A stretch of DNA of 28,675 bases from Streptococcus panodentis (GTDB lineage Bacteria > Bacillota > Bacilli > Lactobacillales > Streptococcaceae), in the NCBI RefSeq assembly GCF_017884005.1, contig NZ_QFAY01000032.1, positions 1 through 28,675 on the forward strand, in the 5' to 3' direction. Shown here in pieces: positions 7,769-16,475 of the stretch; position 1 is the stretch's first letter; every line of letters begins with the position of its first letter. Position numbers and translations under genes: made by a program. Under the pieces are notes generated by a model, which saw only the letters and a list, made by a program, of their open reading frames with translations, was not told the DNA's origin and made no database searches.

Positions 7769-8755
7769 CTAACGGTTGGTGACGACAGTATGCGGAATGA
7801 GCTGGCGGTAGCAGATATGCTTGTCTTCCTTGCTGTCTTTGATGATTTGAAAGAGGGTTCGGAAGGATTCTTTGCCCAGCTCCAGAGCATTGATGTCAAT
7901 ATAGGCATCCACGTCAATGCGTGGCTGTATCGAATCAAAAGTGATAATAGGGAAACGGTCGTCCCGGTCTCTCAGGTAATGGAGTGCCCCTTCGGCGACT
8001 AAGCTGTCCGATGTGACGATGGCTTCAATCTCATCCAGCGGCAGCTTTTCCATAATCTTGTAGCTGTTATCCTCCAGCAGAAAGCCAAAGGAAAACTTCA
8101 CAATGCTGTCGTCAAAAGGCAGCCCGGCCTCTTTCAGCGCCTGCTGGTAGCCGGCAAAGCGGTCCTGAGATACGACCAGTTCTTTATTTCCGGCCAGAAA
8201 AGCAATTTTTTTGCAGCCCTTTTCAAGGAAATACTTGGCGGCATCATAGCCAGCCTTGATATTGTCATTATCCACCAGTGAGATGAAAGGTGACACAGCC
8301 TTTCCCAGAATCAGGAAAGGAAATTGATTTTTGGCGGCAAAGTCTACCAAGGGGTCGTCCGGCTTAGAATAGAGAAAAATCAAGCCGTCCACACGCTTAC
8401 CGTAAATCATCTGCTTGAGATTTTCCAGCCGGTGCTCTTCATCCTGACCGGTGCTGATCTGGATAGCGTAGTCATAGTCGGAAGCCACCTGCGAAATCCC
8501 CCGCAGCACAGTCGGGAAGAAAGGGTTTTGGTAGAAGACGTCCGAATCATCCGGCAGCACCAGTCCGATGACCTGAGTGGACTGGCTGACCAGGCTTCTG
8601 GCATTGAGATTGGGGTGGTAGTCCAGCTCTTTCATGGCCGCCCGGACCCGTTTTTTGGTTTCTTCGCTGATGGTTGATTTATTTTGCACAACACGGGTCA
8701 CCGTCGAGGGTGACACGCCAGCTAACTTGGCAACTTCTTTAATGGTAACACGCAT
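7769..8755 (-). CDS. malR: LacI-family maltose/maltodextrin repressor MalR
   Basis: DNA-binding repressor of the LacI/GalR family, 328 residues, the same length as I recall for pneumococcal MalR. The N-terminal helix-turn-helix is VTIKEVAKLAGVSPSTVTRV, followed by the hinge (YHPNLNARSLVSQSTQVIGL). A periplasmic-binding-protein-like effector domain follows, with NPFFPTVLRGISQVAS and a C-terminus ICYRQLIPH typical of MalR. The start at 8755 is preferred over one 12 codons upstream because GAGGAAG lies at 8760-8767 and the protein then starts at the HTH. It is divergent from malQ and heads a unit with pulA. Operator-like sites near both promoters suggest that it controls both units and itself. 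Its ligand is probably maltose or maltotriose. Confidence 0.93.
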   Translation of the reverse strand: MRVTIKEVAKLAGVSPSTVTRVVQNKSTISEETKKRVRAAMKELDYHPNLNARSLVSQSTQVIGLVLPDDSDVFYQNPFFPTVLRGISQVASDYDYAIQISTGQDEEHRLENLKQMIYGKRVDGLIFLYSKPDDPLVDFAAKNQFPFLILGKAVSPFISLVDNDNIKAGYDAAKYFLEKGCKKIAFLAGNKELVVSQDRFAGYQQALKEAGLPFDDSIVKFSFGFLLEDNSYKIMEKLPLDEIEAIVTSDSLVAEGALHYLRDRDDRFPIITFDSIQPRIDVDAYIDINALELGKESFRTLFQIIKDSKEDKHICYRQLIPHTVVTNR

Positions 8756-9084
8756 CCTAGCTTCCTCATTTCTGCTCTTTTTGAGTATCAATCCAATCCG
8801 CTGCGCTTCCAGTCCAATCCCGCCTCACCCCCTGGCAATCACCAGCAAAGCCAGCAGGCGAGCCTTGAGGCCTTTTCCCAAGTGTATCTGGCAGCTGCTG
8901 CAAAACATTGCTATGCAAACATTCATACGGATTTCAAGCGGCAGGCCCTCTGGCGGAGCTTGCTGTTCTTTTGCTGTAACATGCGTAGGCTGTCCGCTTT
9001 GACTGATTCAGCAGTTTGAGAGCGGCCCGCATTTTTCCCGTCTTTTTAGCCTCTCCAACGGCTGAAAAAGGGATAGGACAGCAA

Positions 9085-9098
9085 GCGCAAACGTTTTC
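9085..9098. promoter_or_regulatory. MalR/CcpA-type operator, malR side
   Basis: GCGCAAACGTTTTC is identical to the site at 9279-9292. It lies just downstream of the malR -10 box, where a bound repressor would block the polymerase. The core also fits the CcpA cre consensus except at its first base, so either LacI-family protein may bind. Confidence 0.75.
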
Positions 9099-9111
9099 TG
9101 TTTATAGAAAC

Positions 9112-9140
9112 ATTTTAACACAAAAAGAGAACGCTTGCAA
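9112..9140 (-). promoter_or_regulatory. malR promoter with third operator-like site over its -35
   Basis: On the leftward strand the -35 is TTGCAA (9140-9135) and the -10 is TAAAAT (9117-9112), with a 17-bp spacer. The -35 box lies in TTGCAAGCGTTCTC (9127-9140), a diverged version of the GCAAACGTTTTC operator, giving two possible sites around this promoter. Confidence 0.65.
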
Positions 9141-9242
9141 GAAAGAGAAAAGCAGAAAAAGCACAAAAGCTTTCTGGCTGGATTAATAGGGAACGGAGGC
9201 TGGATTTTTTCCGAATTTTACCGGAAAAAATCCAAATAAGTC

Positions 9243-9271
9243 TTGCGCTAAAAAAAGAAATGCGTTATAAT
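9243..9271 (+). promoter_or_regulatory. malQ-glgP promoter
   Basis: -35 TTGCGC (9243-9248), 17-bp spacer, -10 TATAAT (9266-9271). The operator at 9279-9292 begins seven bases after the -10 box and covers the expected transcription start. Confidence 0.8.
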
Positions 9272-9278
9272 CAAATCA

Positions 9279-9292
9279 GCGCAAACGTTTTC
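9279..9292. promoter_or_regulatory. MalR/CcpA-type operator, malQ side
   Basis: GCGCAAACGTTTTC is a LacI-family palindrome-like site around the central CG. It is an exact copy of the malR-side operator 194 bases away and in the same orientation. Confidence 0.8.
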
Positions 9293-9338
9293 ACGAAATA
9301 AAGTGGGAAATGCAGGAAAAAATTTTGAGGTGATCAGT

Positions 9339-10856
9339 ATGAAAGAGAGACAGAGCGGTGTTCTCATGCATATTTCTTCTCTCCCGGGGAAATACGGGAT
9401 TGGTTCTTTTGGGCAGAGCGCTTATGATTTTGTGGACTTTTTGGTGCGGACCAAGCAGCGCTATTGGCAGATTCTGCCGCTGGGAACGACTAGCTACGGG
9501 GATTCTCCCTACCAGTCCTTTTCAGCTTTTGCAGGCAATACCCACTTCATTGATATGGACCTACTGATTGCTGAAGGGCTGCTGACAGAGGCTGACTTAG
9601 CCGGGGTGGACTTTGGCAGCAATCCCCAAAAAGTGGATTATGCAAAAATTTTCAAGGCCCGCCGGCCGCTTTTGGAAAAGGCTGCTGCAAATTTTCTGCA
9701 GCGGGGGGATAGGGCTGACTACCAAGCCTTTGTTGAGGCCAATCAGACCTGGCTGGAAATCTACGCAGAATATATGGCCATCAAGGAATACTTTGGCTTG
9801 AAAGCCTGGACCGAATGGCCGGATGCAGATGCCCGTCTGCGTCGGCCGGAGGCCATAGCCGCGTACAGAGAGCAGCTGGCTGAGCAACTGACTTACCATC
9901 GGGTCAGCCAGTATTTCTTCTTTAAGCAGTGGTTAAGCCTGAAAGCTTATGCTAATGAGCGGCAGATTGAAATTGTCGGCGATATGCCAATCTATGTGGC
10001 AGCGGATAGCTGCGATGTCTGGGCTCAGCCGCATTTCTTTAAGACGGATGCTGCCGGCAGACCGACCTGTGTCGCGGGCTGCCCGCCGGATGAATTTTCC
10101 GAAACCGGTCAGCTCTGGGGCAATCCTATCTATGATTGGGAAGCCATGGACAGGGACGGCTACCGCTGGTGGATCGAACGCCTGCGGGAGAGCTTCAAGA
10201 TTTATGACATCGTGCGCATCGATCATTTCCGCGGCTTTGAGTCTTACTGGGAAATCCCTGCCGAGGCAGACACAGCGGCTCCCGGCAAGTGGGTCAAAGG
10301 TCCGGGCTACAAGCTTTTTGCAGCAGTCAAGGAAGCATTGGGGGATCTGAATATCATCGCTGAGGACTTGGGCTTTATGACTGAGGAAGTCATTGAACTG
10401 CGTGAGCGGACAGGCTTCCCCGGCATGAAGATTCTGCAGTTTGCCTTCAATCCCAATGATGAAAGCATTGACAGCCCGCATCTGGCCAGCAACAATTCTG
10501 TCATGTATACCGGCACTCACGACAATAATACCGTGCTGGGCTGGTATCAGAACGAGATCAAGGACGAAGTCCGCGAGTATATGGCGGCCTATACCAACCG
10601 CAGGGAATACGAAACAGTGCCTCATGCTATGCTGCGGACCATCTTTGCCTCGGTCAGCTTTATGGCTATTGCGACCATGCAGGACCTGCTGGAACTGGGC
10701 AGCGAAGCCCGGATGAACTACCCATCGACCATTGGCGGCAACTGGGACTGGCGCATGACGGCAGACCAGCTCAACCCTATAGTAGAAGGGGAGCTCTACA
10801 GACTGACCAAGACCTACCGCCGGCTGAACAGAAAATTACTAGAAAAACAGAATTAA
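9339..10856 (+). CDS. malQ: 4-alpha-glucanotransferase (amylomaltase, GH77)
   Basis: It transfers maltosyl or longer glucan segments between maltodextrins and releases glucose, making longer chains for phosphorolysis; it is cytoplasmic. The 505-residue length fits streptococcal MalQ (MalM in pneumococcus). Seen: the substrate loop GTTSYGDSPYQSFSAFAGN, nucleophile D295 in RIDHFRG, acid/base E342 in IAEDLG, and D395 in GTHDNNT, matching the spacing of the Thermus enzyme. The ATG at 9339 is chosen because GAGGTGAT lies seven bases upstream and the protein then starts MKERQSGVLMHISSLPG; an in-frame start 12 codons upstream lacks this. It is first in an operon with glgP (21-base gap) under the operator-covered promoter. 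Confidence 0.96.
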   Translation: MKERQSGVLMHISSLPGKYGIGSFGQSAYDFVDFLVRTKQRYWQILPLGTTSYGDSPYQSFSAFAGNTHFIDMDLLIAEGLLTEADLAGVDFGSNPQKVDYAKIFKARRPLLEKAAANFLQRGDRADYQAFVEANQTWLEIYAEYMAIKEYFGLKAWTEWPDADARLRRPEAIAAYREQLAEQLTYHRVSQYFFFKQWLSLKAYANERQIEIVGDMPIYVAADSCDVWAQPHFFKTDAAGRPTCVAGCPPDEFSETGQLWGNPIYDWEAMDRDGYRWWIERLRESFKIYDIVRIDHFRGFESYWEIPAEADTAAPGKWVKGPGYKLFAAVKEALGDLNIIAEDLGFMTEEVIELRERTGFPGMKILQFAFNPNDESIDSPHLASNNSVMYTGTHDNNTVLGWYQNEIKDEVREYMAAYTNRREYETVPHAMLRTIFASVSFMAIATMQDLLELGSEARMNYPSTIGGNWDWRMTADQLNPIVEGELYRLTKTYRRLNRKLLEKQN

Positions 10857-10877
10857 TTATTCTTTACAGGAGAAATC

Positions 10878-13139
10878 ATGTCCAATTTACAAACCTATAT
10901 TAAAAATCATTATCAAAAAGACCTTGCTGACTGCAGCAATGAAGAACTGTATCTGGCTCTTTTGAATTATACCAAAGCGGCCAGCGCTCAAAAGCCCGTT
11001 AATACCGGCAAGAAGAAACTCTACTACATCTCAGCCGAATTTCTCATCGGGAAGCTCCTGTCCAACAATCTGATCAATCTAGGTCTGTACGACCAAGTCA
11101 AGCAGGAACTGGCCGATGCCGGCAAGGACCTGATTGCAGTCGAAGAAGTGGAACTGGAGCCGTCTCTGGGGAATGGCGGTCTGGGCCGTCTGGCGGCCTG
11201 TTTCCTGGACTCGATTGCGACTCTGGAGCTCAATGGTGACGGCGTGGGGCTCAACTACCACTTCGGCCTCTTCCAGCAGGTCCTGAAAAACAATGAGCAG
11301 ACGGCTGTTCCCAATTTCTGGCTGACAGAGCAGAGCTGGCTGGTTAGATCCAGCCGCAGCTATCAGGTGCCTTTTGCTCACTTCACTCTGACATCTACGC
11401 TCTATGATATTGATGTGCCGGGCTATAAGACAGCGACCAAGAACCGGCTCCGTCTCTTTGATTTGGACTCTGTGGATGCAGCCATCATCGCAGACGGCAT
11501 TGACTTTGATAAGACAGACATTGCCCGCAACCTGACTCTCTTCCTCTATCCGGATGACAGCGACAGGCAGGGGGAATTGCTTCGGATCTTCCAGCAGTAC
11601 TTTATGGTGTCCAATGGCGCGCAGCTGATTATTGACGAAGCGATTGAAAAGGGCAGCAACCTGCATGATTTGGCGGACTATGCCGTCATTCAGATCAATG
11701 ACACCCATCCGTCTCTGGTCATCCCAGAAATGATCCGTCTCCTGACCGAGCGCGGTTTAGACTTGGATGAAGCCATCAGCATCGTGCGAAAGATGACAGC
11801 CTATACCAACCATACCATCTTGGCCGAAGCGCTGGAAAAATGGCCGCTGGACTTCCTGCAGGAAGTGGTGCCCCATCTGGTGCCCATCATTGAAGAATTG
11901 GACCGCCGCATCAAGGAAAGCTACAGCGATCCGGCGGTGCAGATTATCGACGAATACAAGCGCGTGCACATGGCCCATATGGACATTCACTATGGCTATA
12001 GTGTCAATGGGGTCGCGGCTCTGCATACAGAAATCCTGAAAAACTCTGAGCTCAAGGCTTTCTACGACATCTACCCTGAAAAATTCAACAACAAAACCAA
12101 CGGCATTACCTTCCGCCGCTGGCTCATGCACGCCAACCCGCGCCTGTCCCACTATCTGGATGAACTGCTGGGCCGGGACTGGCATCACGATGCAGCCAAG
12201 CTGGAAGGCCTGCTGGACTTTTCCGGCGCTGCCGATGTCAAAGAAAAGCTGGAGCAGATCAAGGCTCACAATAAACGCAAGCTGGCCCGCCACCTGAAAG
12301 AAGTGCAAGGCGCAGAAATCAATCCAGACTCGATCTTTGATATTCAAATCAAGCGCCTGCATGAGTACAAACGTCAGCAGATGAATGCTCTCTATGTCAT
12401 TTCTAAATATCTGGATATCAAGGCTGGCAACATTCCTGCCCGTCCGATTACTGTCTTCTTTGGCGGCAAGGCTGCTCCTGCCTACACGATTGCCCAGGAC
12501 ATCATCCACCTCATCCTCTGCCTGTCAGAGGTGATTGCCAAGGACCCAGAAGTGGCGCCGCATCTGCAGGTAGTCATGGTGGAAAACTACAATGTCACAG
12601 CCTCCAGCTTCCTGATTGCGGCCGGTGATATTTCTGAGCAGATTTCCCTGGCTTCCAAGGAAGCATCCGGTACTGGTAACATGAAGTTCATGCTGAACGG
12701 TGCTCTGACCTTGGGCACCATGGACGGTGCCAATGTGGAAATCGCCGAGCTGGTTGGTGAGGACAATATCTATATCTTCGGTAAAGACTCCGAGACGGTC
12801 ATTGACCTTTACGCTAAGGAAGCTTACAAGTCTAGTGAGTACTATGCGCGTGAGGCGATTAAGCCATTGGTGGACTTTATCATCAGCGATACAGTGCTGG
12901 CTGTCGGGAAAGCCGAGCGCTTGGAACGCCTCTACAATGAGCTGATTCGCAAGGACTGGTTTATGACCCTGCTGGATCTGGAAGACTATATTGCAGTCAA
13001 GGAGCGTATGCTGGCGGACTATGAGGACCGCGAGGGCTGGCTGGAAAAAGTTCTGGTCAACATTGCCAAGGCCGGCTTCTTCTCATCCGACCGGACCATT
13101 GCTCAGTACGAGGAGGAAGTCTGGCACCTGAACAATTAA
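10878..13139 (+). CDS. glgP: Glycogen/maltodextrin phosphorylase (GT35)
   Basis: Pyridoxal-phosphate enzyme that phosphorolyses alpha-1,4-glucans to glucose-1-phosphate in the cytoplasm. It has 753 residues, the compact bacterial size. Seen: [16 protein letters not shown] in the N-terminal half, the sugar/phosphate region [14 protein letters not shown], and the PLP-lysine motif [20 protein letters not shown] with the Schiff-base Lys at residue 603. ACAGGAG at 10866-10872 precedes the ATG. It follows malQ in the same unit; with PulA these enzymes cover branching, chain length and phosphorolysis. The symbol malP is equally used in streptococci; the context points to maltodextrin as the main substrate. 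Confidence 0.95.
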   Translation: MSNLQTYIKNHYQKDLADCSNEELYLALLNYTKAASAQKPVNTGKKKLYYISAEFLIGKLLSNNLINLGLYDQVKQELADAGKDLIAVEEVELEPSLGNGGLGRLAACFLDSIATLELNGDGVGLNYHFGLFQQVLKNNEQTAVPNFWLTEQSWLVRSSRSYQVPFAHFTLTSTLYDIDVPGYKTATKNRLRLFDLDSVDAAIIADGIDFDKTDIARNLTLFLYPDDSDRQGELLRIFQQYFMVSNGAQLIIDEAIEKGSNLHDLADYAVIQINDTHPSLVIPEMIRLLTERGLDLDEAISIVRKMTAYTNHTILAEALEKWPLDFLQEVVPHLVPIIEELDRRIKESYSDPAVQIIDEYKRVHMAHMDIHYGYSVNGVAALHTEILKNSELKAFYDIYPEKFNNKTNGITFRRWLMHANPRLSHYLDELLGRDWHHDAAKLEGLLDFSGAADVKEKLEQIKAHNKRKLARHLKEVQGAEINPDSIFDIQIKRLHEYKRQQMNALYVISKYLDIKAGNIPARPITVFFGGKAAPAYTIAQDIIHLILCLSEVIAKDPEVAPHLQVVMVENYNVTASSFLIAAGDISEQISLASKEASGTGNMKFMLNGALTLGTMDGANVEIAELVGEDNIYIFGKDSETVIDLYAKEAYKSSEYYAREAIKPLVDFIISDTVLAVGKAERLERLYNELIRKDWFMTLLDLEDYIAVKERMLADYEDREGWLEKVLVNIAKAGFFSSDRTIAQYEEEVWHLNN

Positions 13140-13244
13140 TACTCTTGGAAAATCTCTTCAAAGCATGTCAGCGTCGCCTTGCCGTAGTCCAGTACAGCCT
13201 GTGGCTAGCCTCCTAGTTTGCTTGTTGATTTTCATCGAGTATAA
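13140..13244 (+). repeat. Streptococcal intergenic repeat, left copy of an inverted pair
   Basis: About 104 bases from TACTCTTGGAAAATCTCTTC through GTCGCCTTGCCGTAG to TTGATTTTCATCGAGTATA. It is the inverted counterpart of 14006-14109 with about six mismatches. It begins right after the glgP stop codon. I recognise this type of repeat from many streptococcal intergenic regions; it is neither BOX nor RUP. Confidence 0.85.
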
Positions 13245-13262
13245 TATTCTTTGCATCAAAGC

Positions 13263-13293
13263 AAAAACCGAGACAGCAGTGTTTCGGCTTTTT
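13263..13293 (+). terminator. Probable terminator of malQ-glgP
   Basis: AAAAACCGAGACA, loop GCAG, then TGTTTCGGCTTTTT: an imperfect stem (one bulge, one G-T pair) ending in a T run, about 125 bases after glgP and beyond the repeat. Confidence 0.7.
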
Positions 13294-13370
13294 GTGTTGT
13301 CTGGAAGTCTCAGATGAGGAGGAAAGCGAGGAGAAATCCAGCCCTTACAGCAGCGTGTCATTTTTTGCCC

Positions 13371-13399
13371 TTGTCAGTCCTGTCTTTTCGGTGTATAAT
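13371..13399 (+). promoter_or_regulatory. Promoter of the 171-aa membrane protein gene
   Basis: -35 TTGTCA (13371-13376), 17-bp spacer, -10 TATAAT (13394-13399): close to the vegetative consensus. The start codon is 31 bases after the -10. Confidence 0.85.
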
Positions 13400-13429
13400 A
13401 AGTAAAAACATTTCTTACAGGAGGCTGTT

Positions 13430-13945
13430 ATGAAAAAGAAACCAATTTATCTTTATATTTTGCTGGGCTTGTCCACGCTTGTAACCTTGCTTGGAGTTTG
13501 GGGACGGTTCTTTAACCAATATACAGTGATTGATTATACTCAGGCTGGGTATTCTGCAGCCTTGTCTGACCAGCTGAATGAGTATTCTAAAAAATCTTAT
13601 GAACTGAGCCATAACGGTATCAGTATCCTGCTCTTTTTTCTATCAGCAGCGGTTTTGATTGCAGCTATTGTCGTTTTGCTGAGAAAAAATGTCCAGCTGG
13701 CAAACATCATTTATATTTTTTACGTGCTCTTGGCCATCATTGGCTTGGTTTACAATTATGTCTCTGCTTCTCCGCTCTTTAATCTTTTTACCGACGAAGC
13801 CACTCGCAAGGGCATGCGTTCCAGCAGCTTGCTTGGTGTCGCCGTCTTTGTCGGACTGAACCTTGTCTTTTTAGGGCTGACTGTTTTTAAACTGCTGAAG
13901 CTGCAAAAGGAACTGGAAAAGGAAGAAATCCAAGCAGTTCAATAA
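13430..13945 (+). CDS. Four-helix membrane protein, function unknown
   Basis: The protein has 171 residues. Four hydrophobic segments are visible: about 6-25 (IYLYILLGLSTLVTLLGVWG), 62-84 (GISILLFFLSAAVLIAAIVVLL), 91-113 (ANIIYIFYVLLAIIGLVYNYV) and 133-154 (LLGVAVFVGLNLVFLGLTVFKL). An outside loop lies between the first two and a charged Lys/Glu-rich tail should be cytoplasmic. I see no enzyme motif. The start is clear: AGGAGG at 13419-13424, five bases before the ATG. The gene is monocistronic, with its own strong promoter and terminator, and is enclosed by two inverted intergenic repeats. I do not recognise a named family. Confidence 0.85.
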   Translation: MKKKPIYLYILLGLSTLVTLLGVWGRFFNQYTVIDYTQAGYSAALSDQLNEYSKKSYELSHNGISILLFFLSAAVLIAAIVVLLRKNVQLANIIYIFYVLLAIIGLVYNYVSASPLFNLFTDEATRKGMRSSSLLGVAVFVGLNLVFLGLTVFKLLKLQKELEKEEIQAVQ

Positions 13946-13953
13946 GCTTTGAA

Positions 13954-14005
13954 AAAAGAGATCTGAGAGCTGACAATTTCAACAGGCAATCAGATGTCTT
14001 TTATT
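13954..14005 (+). terminator. Probable terminator of the 171-aa gene
   Basis: AAAAGAGATCTGA pairs with TCAGATGTCTTTT (one G-G mismatch) across a 23-base loop and is followed by ATTTAT. The loop is long, so the call is moderate. Confidence 0.55.
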
Positions 14006-14109
14006 TATATTCAATGAAAATCAACAAGCAAACTAGGAGGCTAGCCTCAGGCTGTACTGAACTACGGCAAGGCGACGCTGACATGCTTTGAAGAGATTTT
14101 TGAAGAGTA
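14006..14109 (-). repeat. Streptococcal intergenic repeat, right copy of an inverted pair
   Basis: Reverse complement of the left copy at 13140-13244 at about 94% identity. It ends in AAGAGTA 31 bases before nrdI. The ends that carry TTGATTTTCAT face inward, towards the enclosed gene, in both copies. Confidence 0.85.
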
Positions 14110-14140
14110 GTAGAACCTGTGTTCATAGATTGGAGAGAAA

Positions 14141-14617
14141 ATGAAAGTTTCCTTAGTATATATCAGTCTCAGCGGCAATACAGAAAGCTTTGTCCGCCGG
14201 CTGTCAGACTACCTGCTGGAGCTGCATCCAGACATAGAAGTGGAGCAGATTCCCATCAAAGACATGGTCAAGGAAGGGCAGCCCTTCTTTGAGATGGCCA
14301 ATCCTTTTATCGCTTTTCTGCCCACCTATCTGGAAGGCGGCAACGGCGTGGACAATGGCGATGTGGAAATTCTGACGACCGATGTGGCGGATTTTATTGC
14401 CTATGGAGATAATGCCAGCAAGTGTCTGGGCATTGTCGGCAGCGGCAACCGCAACTTTAACAACCAATACTGCCTGACAGCCAAGCAGTATTCAGAGCGC
14501 TTTGGTTTCCCCGTTTTAGCCGACTTTGAAATGCGCGGCATGCTGGGCGATATTAAGAAAGTTGCCGGGATTATTGAAGACCTTTATGGCATTGAAAAAA
14601 ACGAAAGCTCGTTTTGA
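14141..14617 (+). CDS. nrdI: Flavodoxin-like NrdI, class Ib ribonucleotide reductase activator
   Basis: NrdI is an FMN protein that supplies oxidant for assembling the manganese-tyrosyl radical cofactor of NrdF. It has 158 residues, usual for streptococcal NrdI. Seen: a flavodoxin-type phosphate loop [10 protein letters not shown] near the N-terminus, the 50s-region [10 protein letters not shown], and the family block [26 protein letters not shown] at about 14129-14134 precedes the ATG. It stands alone here; nrdE, nrdF and nrdH are not in the window. The stop codon lies inside the terminator loop. No good promoter was found directly upstream, where the intergenic repeat ends. Confidence 0.93.
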   Translation: MKVSLVYISLSGNTESFVRRLSDYLLELHPDIEVEQIPIKDMVKEGQPFFEMANPFIAFLPTYLEGGNGVDNGDVEILTTDVADFIAYGDNASKCLGIVGSGNRNFNNQYCLTAKQYSERFGFPVLADFEMRGMLGDIKKVAGIIEDLYGIEKNESSF

Positions 14618-14631
14618 GCTTCCGTTTTTTT
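14595..14631. terminator. Bidirectional terminator between nrdI and argS, overlapping the nrdI end
   Basis: AAAAAAACG-A-AAGCTC, loop GTTTT, GAGCTT-C-CGTTTTTTT: a 15-bp stem with one mismatch and A/T runs on both sides. The nrdI stop codon (14615-14617) is within it, so the last seven codons form the left arm. It serves both converging genes. Confidence 0.88.
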
Positions 14632-14649
14632 AAAATTTGCAAATCAGGT

Positions 14650-16338
14650 TTACATTTTCTCAGGTGTTTCTACCCCCAGCAGGCGCAGGGCTTCCTTGAG
14701 GACAAGGGCAGTAGAATAGCTGAGTGCCAGACGGCTGTCGCGTTCAGGGCTGTCGTCCAAGATGCGGGTATGGGCATAGTATTTGTTAAAGGCCTGAGCC
14801 AGACTGATTGCATATTTGGCAATCAGCGACGGGTCAAAGTTATCAGAAGCCCGTTTGATAACACGGCTGAAGTCCTGGAGCAGCTTGATAATTTCCCAGC
14901 TTTCAGCATCATTGAGGCTGTAGCTGGCATCGGCTGACGGCGCAAAGTTAGCCTTGCGCAGGATAGACTGGATCCGGGCATAAGCATACTGGATGTAAGG
15001 GCCGGTCTCTCCCTCAAAGGAAACCATGGCTTCCAGATCAAAGTCATAGCCATTGCGGCGGTCGGTTTTCAGGTCATAGAATTTCACCGCACCGACACCG
15101 ACAGCATGAGCCACGTCATCCTTGTTTTCCAGTTCTGGATTTTTAGCTTCGATTTGGCTCTTAGCCCGACTGATGGCTTCCTGCAGGGTTGGTTCCAGCA
15201 GAATGATATTTCCCTTACGGGTGGAGAGTTTCTGGCGGTTTTTCGTCACCAGGCCAAAGTCTACGTGAACCATGTCATCGCTCCAGTCAAAGCCCATCTT
15301 CTTCAGGACGGCCTTGAGCTGGCGGAAGTGGTTGGACTGCTCCTGCCCTACGGCATAGACATTTTTCACGAAATGGTAGGTGCGGGCCCGGTACATGGCG
15401 GTCGCCATATCGCGCGTGATATAAAGAGTCGCACCGTCTGATTTCTTGATCAGGGCTGGCGGCAGGTTAAACTCTTCCAAGTCTACGATGCTGGCACCCT
15501 TGGACTCCTGCAGGAGGCCTTTTTCTTCCAGAATTTGGATGCCCTCATCCATCTTGTCGTTGTAGAAAGCTTCCCCGTTGAAGCTGTCAAATTCTACTCC
15601 CAGCAGGTCATAGATGCGGTTGAATTCGACCAGGCTTTCGTCGCGGAACCACTGCCAAAGCTCGGTCGCTTCCGGATCTCCGTCTTCCAGTTTCTTGAAC
15701 CAGAGGCGGGCTTCATCGTCCAGAGCGGGGTCGTTTTCGATTTCTGCATTGATTCGCACATAGAGCTTAAGGAGCTCGTCAATCGGATTGGCTTCAACTG
15801 CTGCCTGACTGCCCCATTTTTTATAGGCGACCATGAGGAGGCCGAACTGTTTGCCCCAGTCGCCCAAGTGGTTGATTTTAATGGTGTTGTAGCCCATTTT
15901 GCGGAAGATATTGGACAGAGCATCGCCGATGACAGTAGAGCGCAGGTGGCCGACTGAGAATGGTTTGGCAATATTAGGGCTGGACATATCAATGGTGATA
16001 TTTTCCCCCTTGCCTTCGTCCTGCTGGCCATAGTCGCTGCCTTCCTTGATCACTTCTTTGATGACCTGGCCGGAAATTTCAGCCTTATTGAGGAAGAAGT
16101 TGACATAAGGTCCGGTCGCTGCGACCTTGTCAAAGTGAGTGCTGTCAATCTTATCAGCAATGTCAGCAGCAATGGCCTGCGGAGCCTTGCGCTCTGTCTT
16201 AGCGAGAGAGAAGGCTGGGAAGGCAATATCGCCCAGTTCAGAACTTTTTGGCTGTTCCAACAAATTTAAAATAGCATCTTGGTCAAGGCTGTCAATAACC
16301 TTGGCTAATTCGCCGGCAATCAACTGTTTATTATCCAT
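14650..16338 (-). CDS. argS: Arginyl-tRNA synthetase
   Basis: Class I aminoacyl-tRNA synthetase that charges tRNA-Arg; 562 residues. Seen: an N-terminal Add-1-like domain (about residues 1-110), the HIGH-equivalent [20 protein letters not shown] with HLR, the catalytic region, LSTRKGN as the KMSKS-equivalent, and a C-terminal DALR-type anticodon-binding domain (from about 440, ending [10 protein letters not shown]). AAAGGAG precedes the ATG on the leftward strand. It diverges from argR, as in other streptococci; this links arginine charging and arginine-responsive regulation only by position. Confidence 0.96.
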   Translation of the reverse strand: MDNKQLIAGELAKVIDSLDQDAILNLLEQPKSSELGDIAFPAFSLAKTERKAPQAIAADIADKIDSTHFDKVAATGPYVNFFLNKAEISGQVIKEVIKEGSDYGQQDEGKGENITIDMSSPNIAKPFSVGHLRSTVIGDALSNIFRKMGYNTIKINHLGDWGKQFGLLMVAYKKWGSQAAVEANPIDELLKLYVRINAEIENDPALDDEARLWFKKLEDGDPEATELWQWFRDESLVEFNRIYDLLGVEFDSFNGEAFYNDKMDEGIQILEEKGLLQESKGASIVDLEEFNLPPALIKKSDGATLYITRDMATAMYRARTYHFVKNVYAVGQEQSNHFRQLKAVLKKMGFDWSDDMVHVDFGLVTKNRQKLSTRKGNIILLEPTLQEAISRAKSQIEAKNPELENKDDVAHAVGVGAVKFYDLKTDRRNGYDFDLEAMVSFEGETGPYIQYAYARIQSILRKANFAPSADASYSLNDAESWEIIKLLQDFSRVIKRASDNFDPSLIAKYAISLAQAFNKYYAHTRILDDSPERDSRLALSYSTALVLKEALRLLGVETPEKM

Positions 16339-16365
16339 ATCTGCTCCTTTGAGTCTTTTGATATT

Positions 16366-16395
16366 ATTTTATCACATTTTTCAAGGAATCTTCAA
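16366..16395 (-). promoter_or_regulatory. argS promoter
   Basis: On the leftward strand the -35 is TTGAAG (16395-16390) and the -10 is TAAAAT (16371-16366), with an 18-bp spacer, about 30 bases from the start codon. Confidence 0.6.
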
Positions 16396-16413
16396 TTTTT
16401 TTGGGAATAATTT

Positions 16414-16460
16414 TTGGGATAATATGAATTTTTTGATATAATGAGAAGTATAAATATTCA
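16414..16460 (+). promoter_or_regulatory. argR promoter with possible ARG-box half site
   Basis: -35 TTGGGA (16414-16419), 17-bp spacer, TGn-extended -10 TATAAT (16437-16442). Directly downstream, AGTATAAATATTCA (16447-16460) resembles half of an ARG box (ATTCA half-site after an A/T core), so autoregulation by ArgR is possible. The promoter call is firm, the ARG box is weak. Confidence 0.6.
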
Positions 16461-16475
16461 GCAAATGAGGTAGAA

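Larger units (their letters stand above)
8756..9338. promoter_or_regulatory. Divergent malR/malQ control region (583 bp)
   Basis: No supported gene lies here. The right half holds two back-to-back promoters and three operator-like sites (listed separately). The left half (8756-9080) would be a leader of about 350 nt on the malR transcript. A rightward open frame across 8634-9002 overlaps malR and lacks a Shine-Dalgarno sequence. Leftward, a frame reading ...GKGLKARLLALLVIARG followed by a stop hints at a decayed gene tail, but this is weak. Confidence 0.7.

Noticed and set aside
8634..9002. Rightward 122-codon frame at the malR start
   Set aside because: Overlaps the malR coding start on the other strand, lacks a ribosome binding site, and its composition is typical of an antisense shadow.
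13224..13245. Promoter within the left intergenic repeat (TATAAT at 13240-13245)
   Set aside because: Perfect -10 but no acceptable -35 or TGn extension, and a terminator follows at once; a better promoter exists at 13371-13399.
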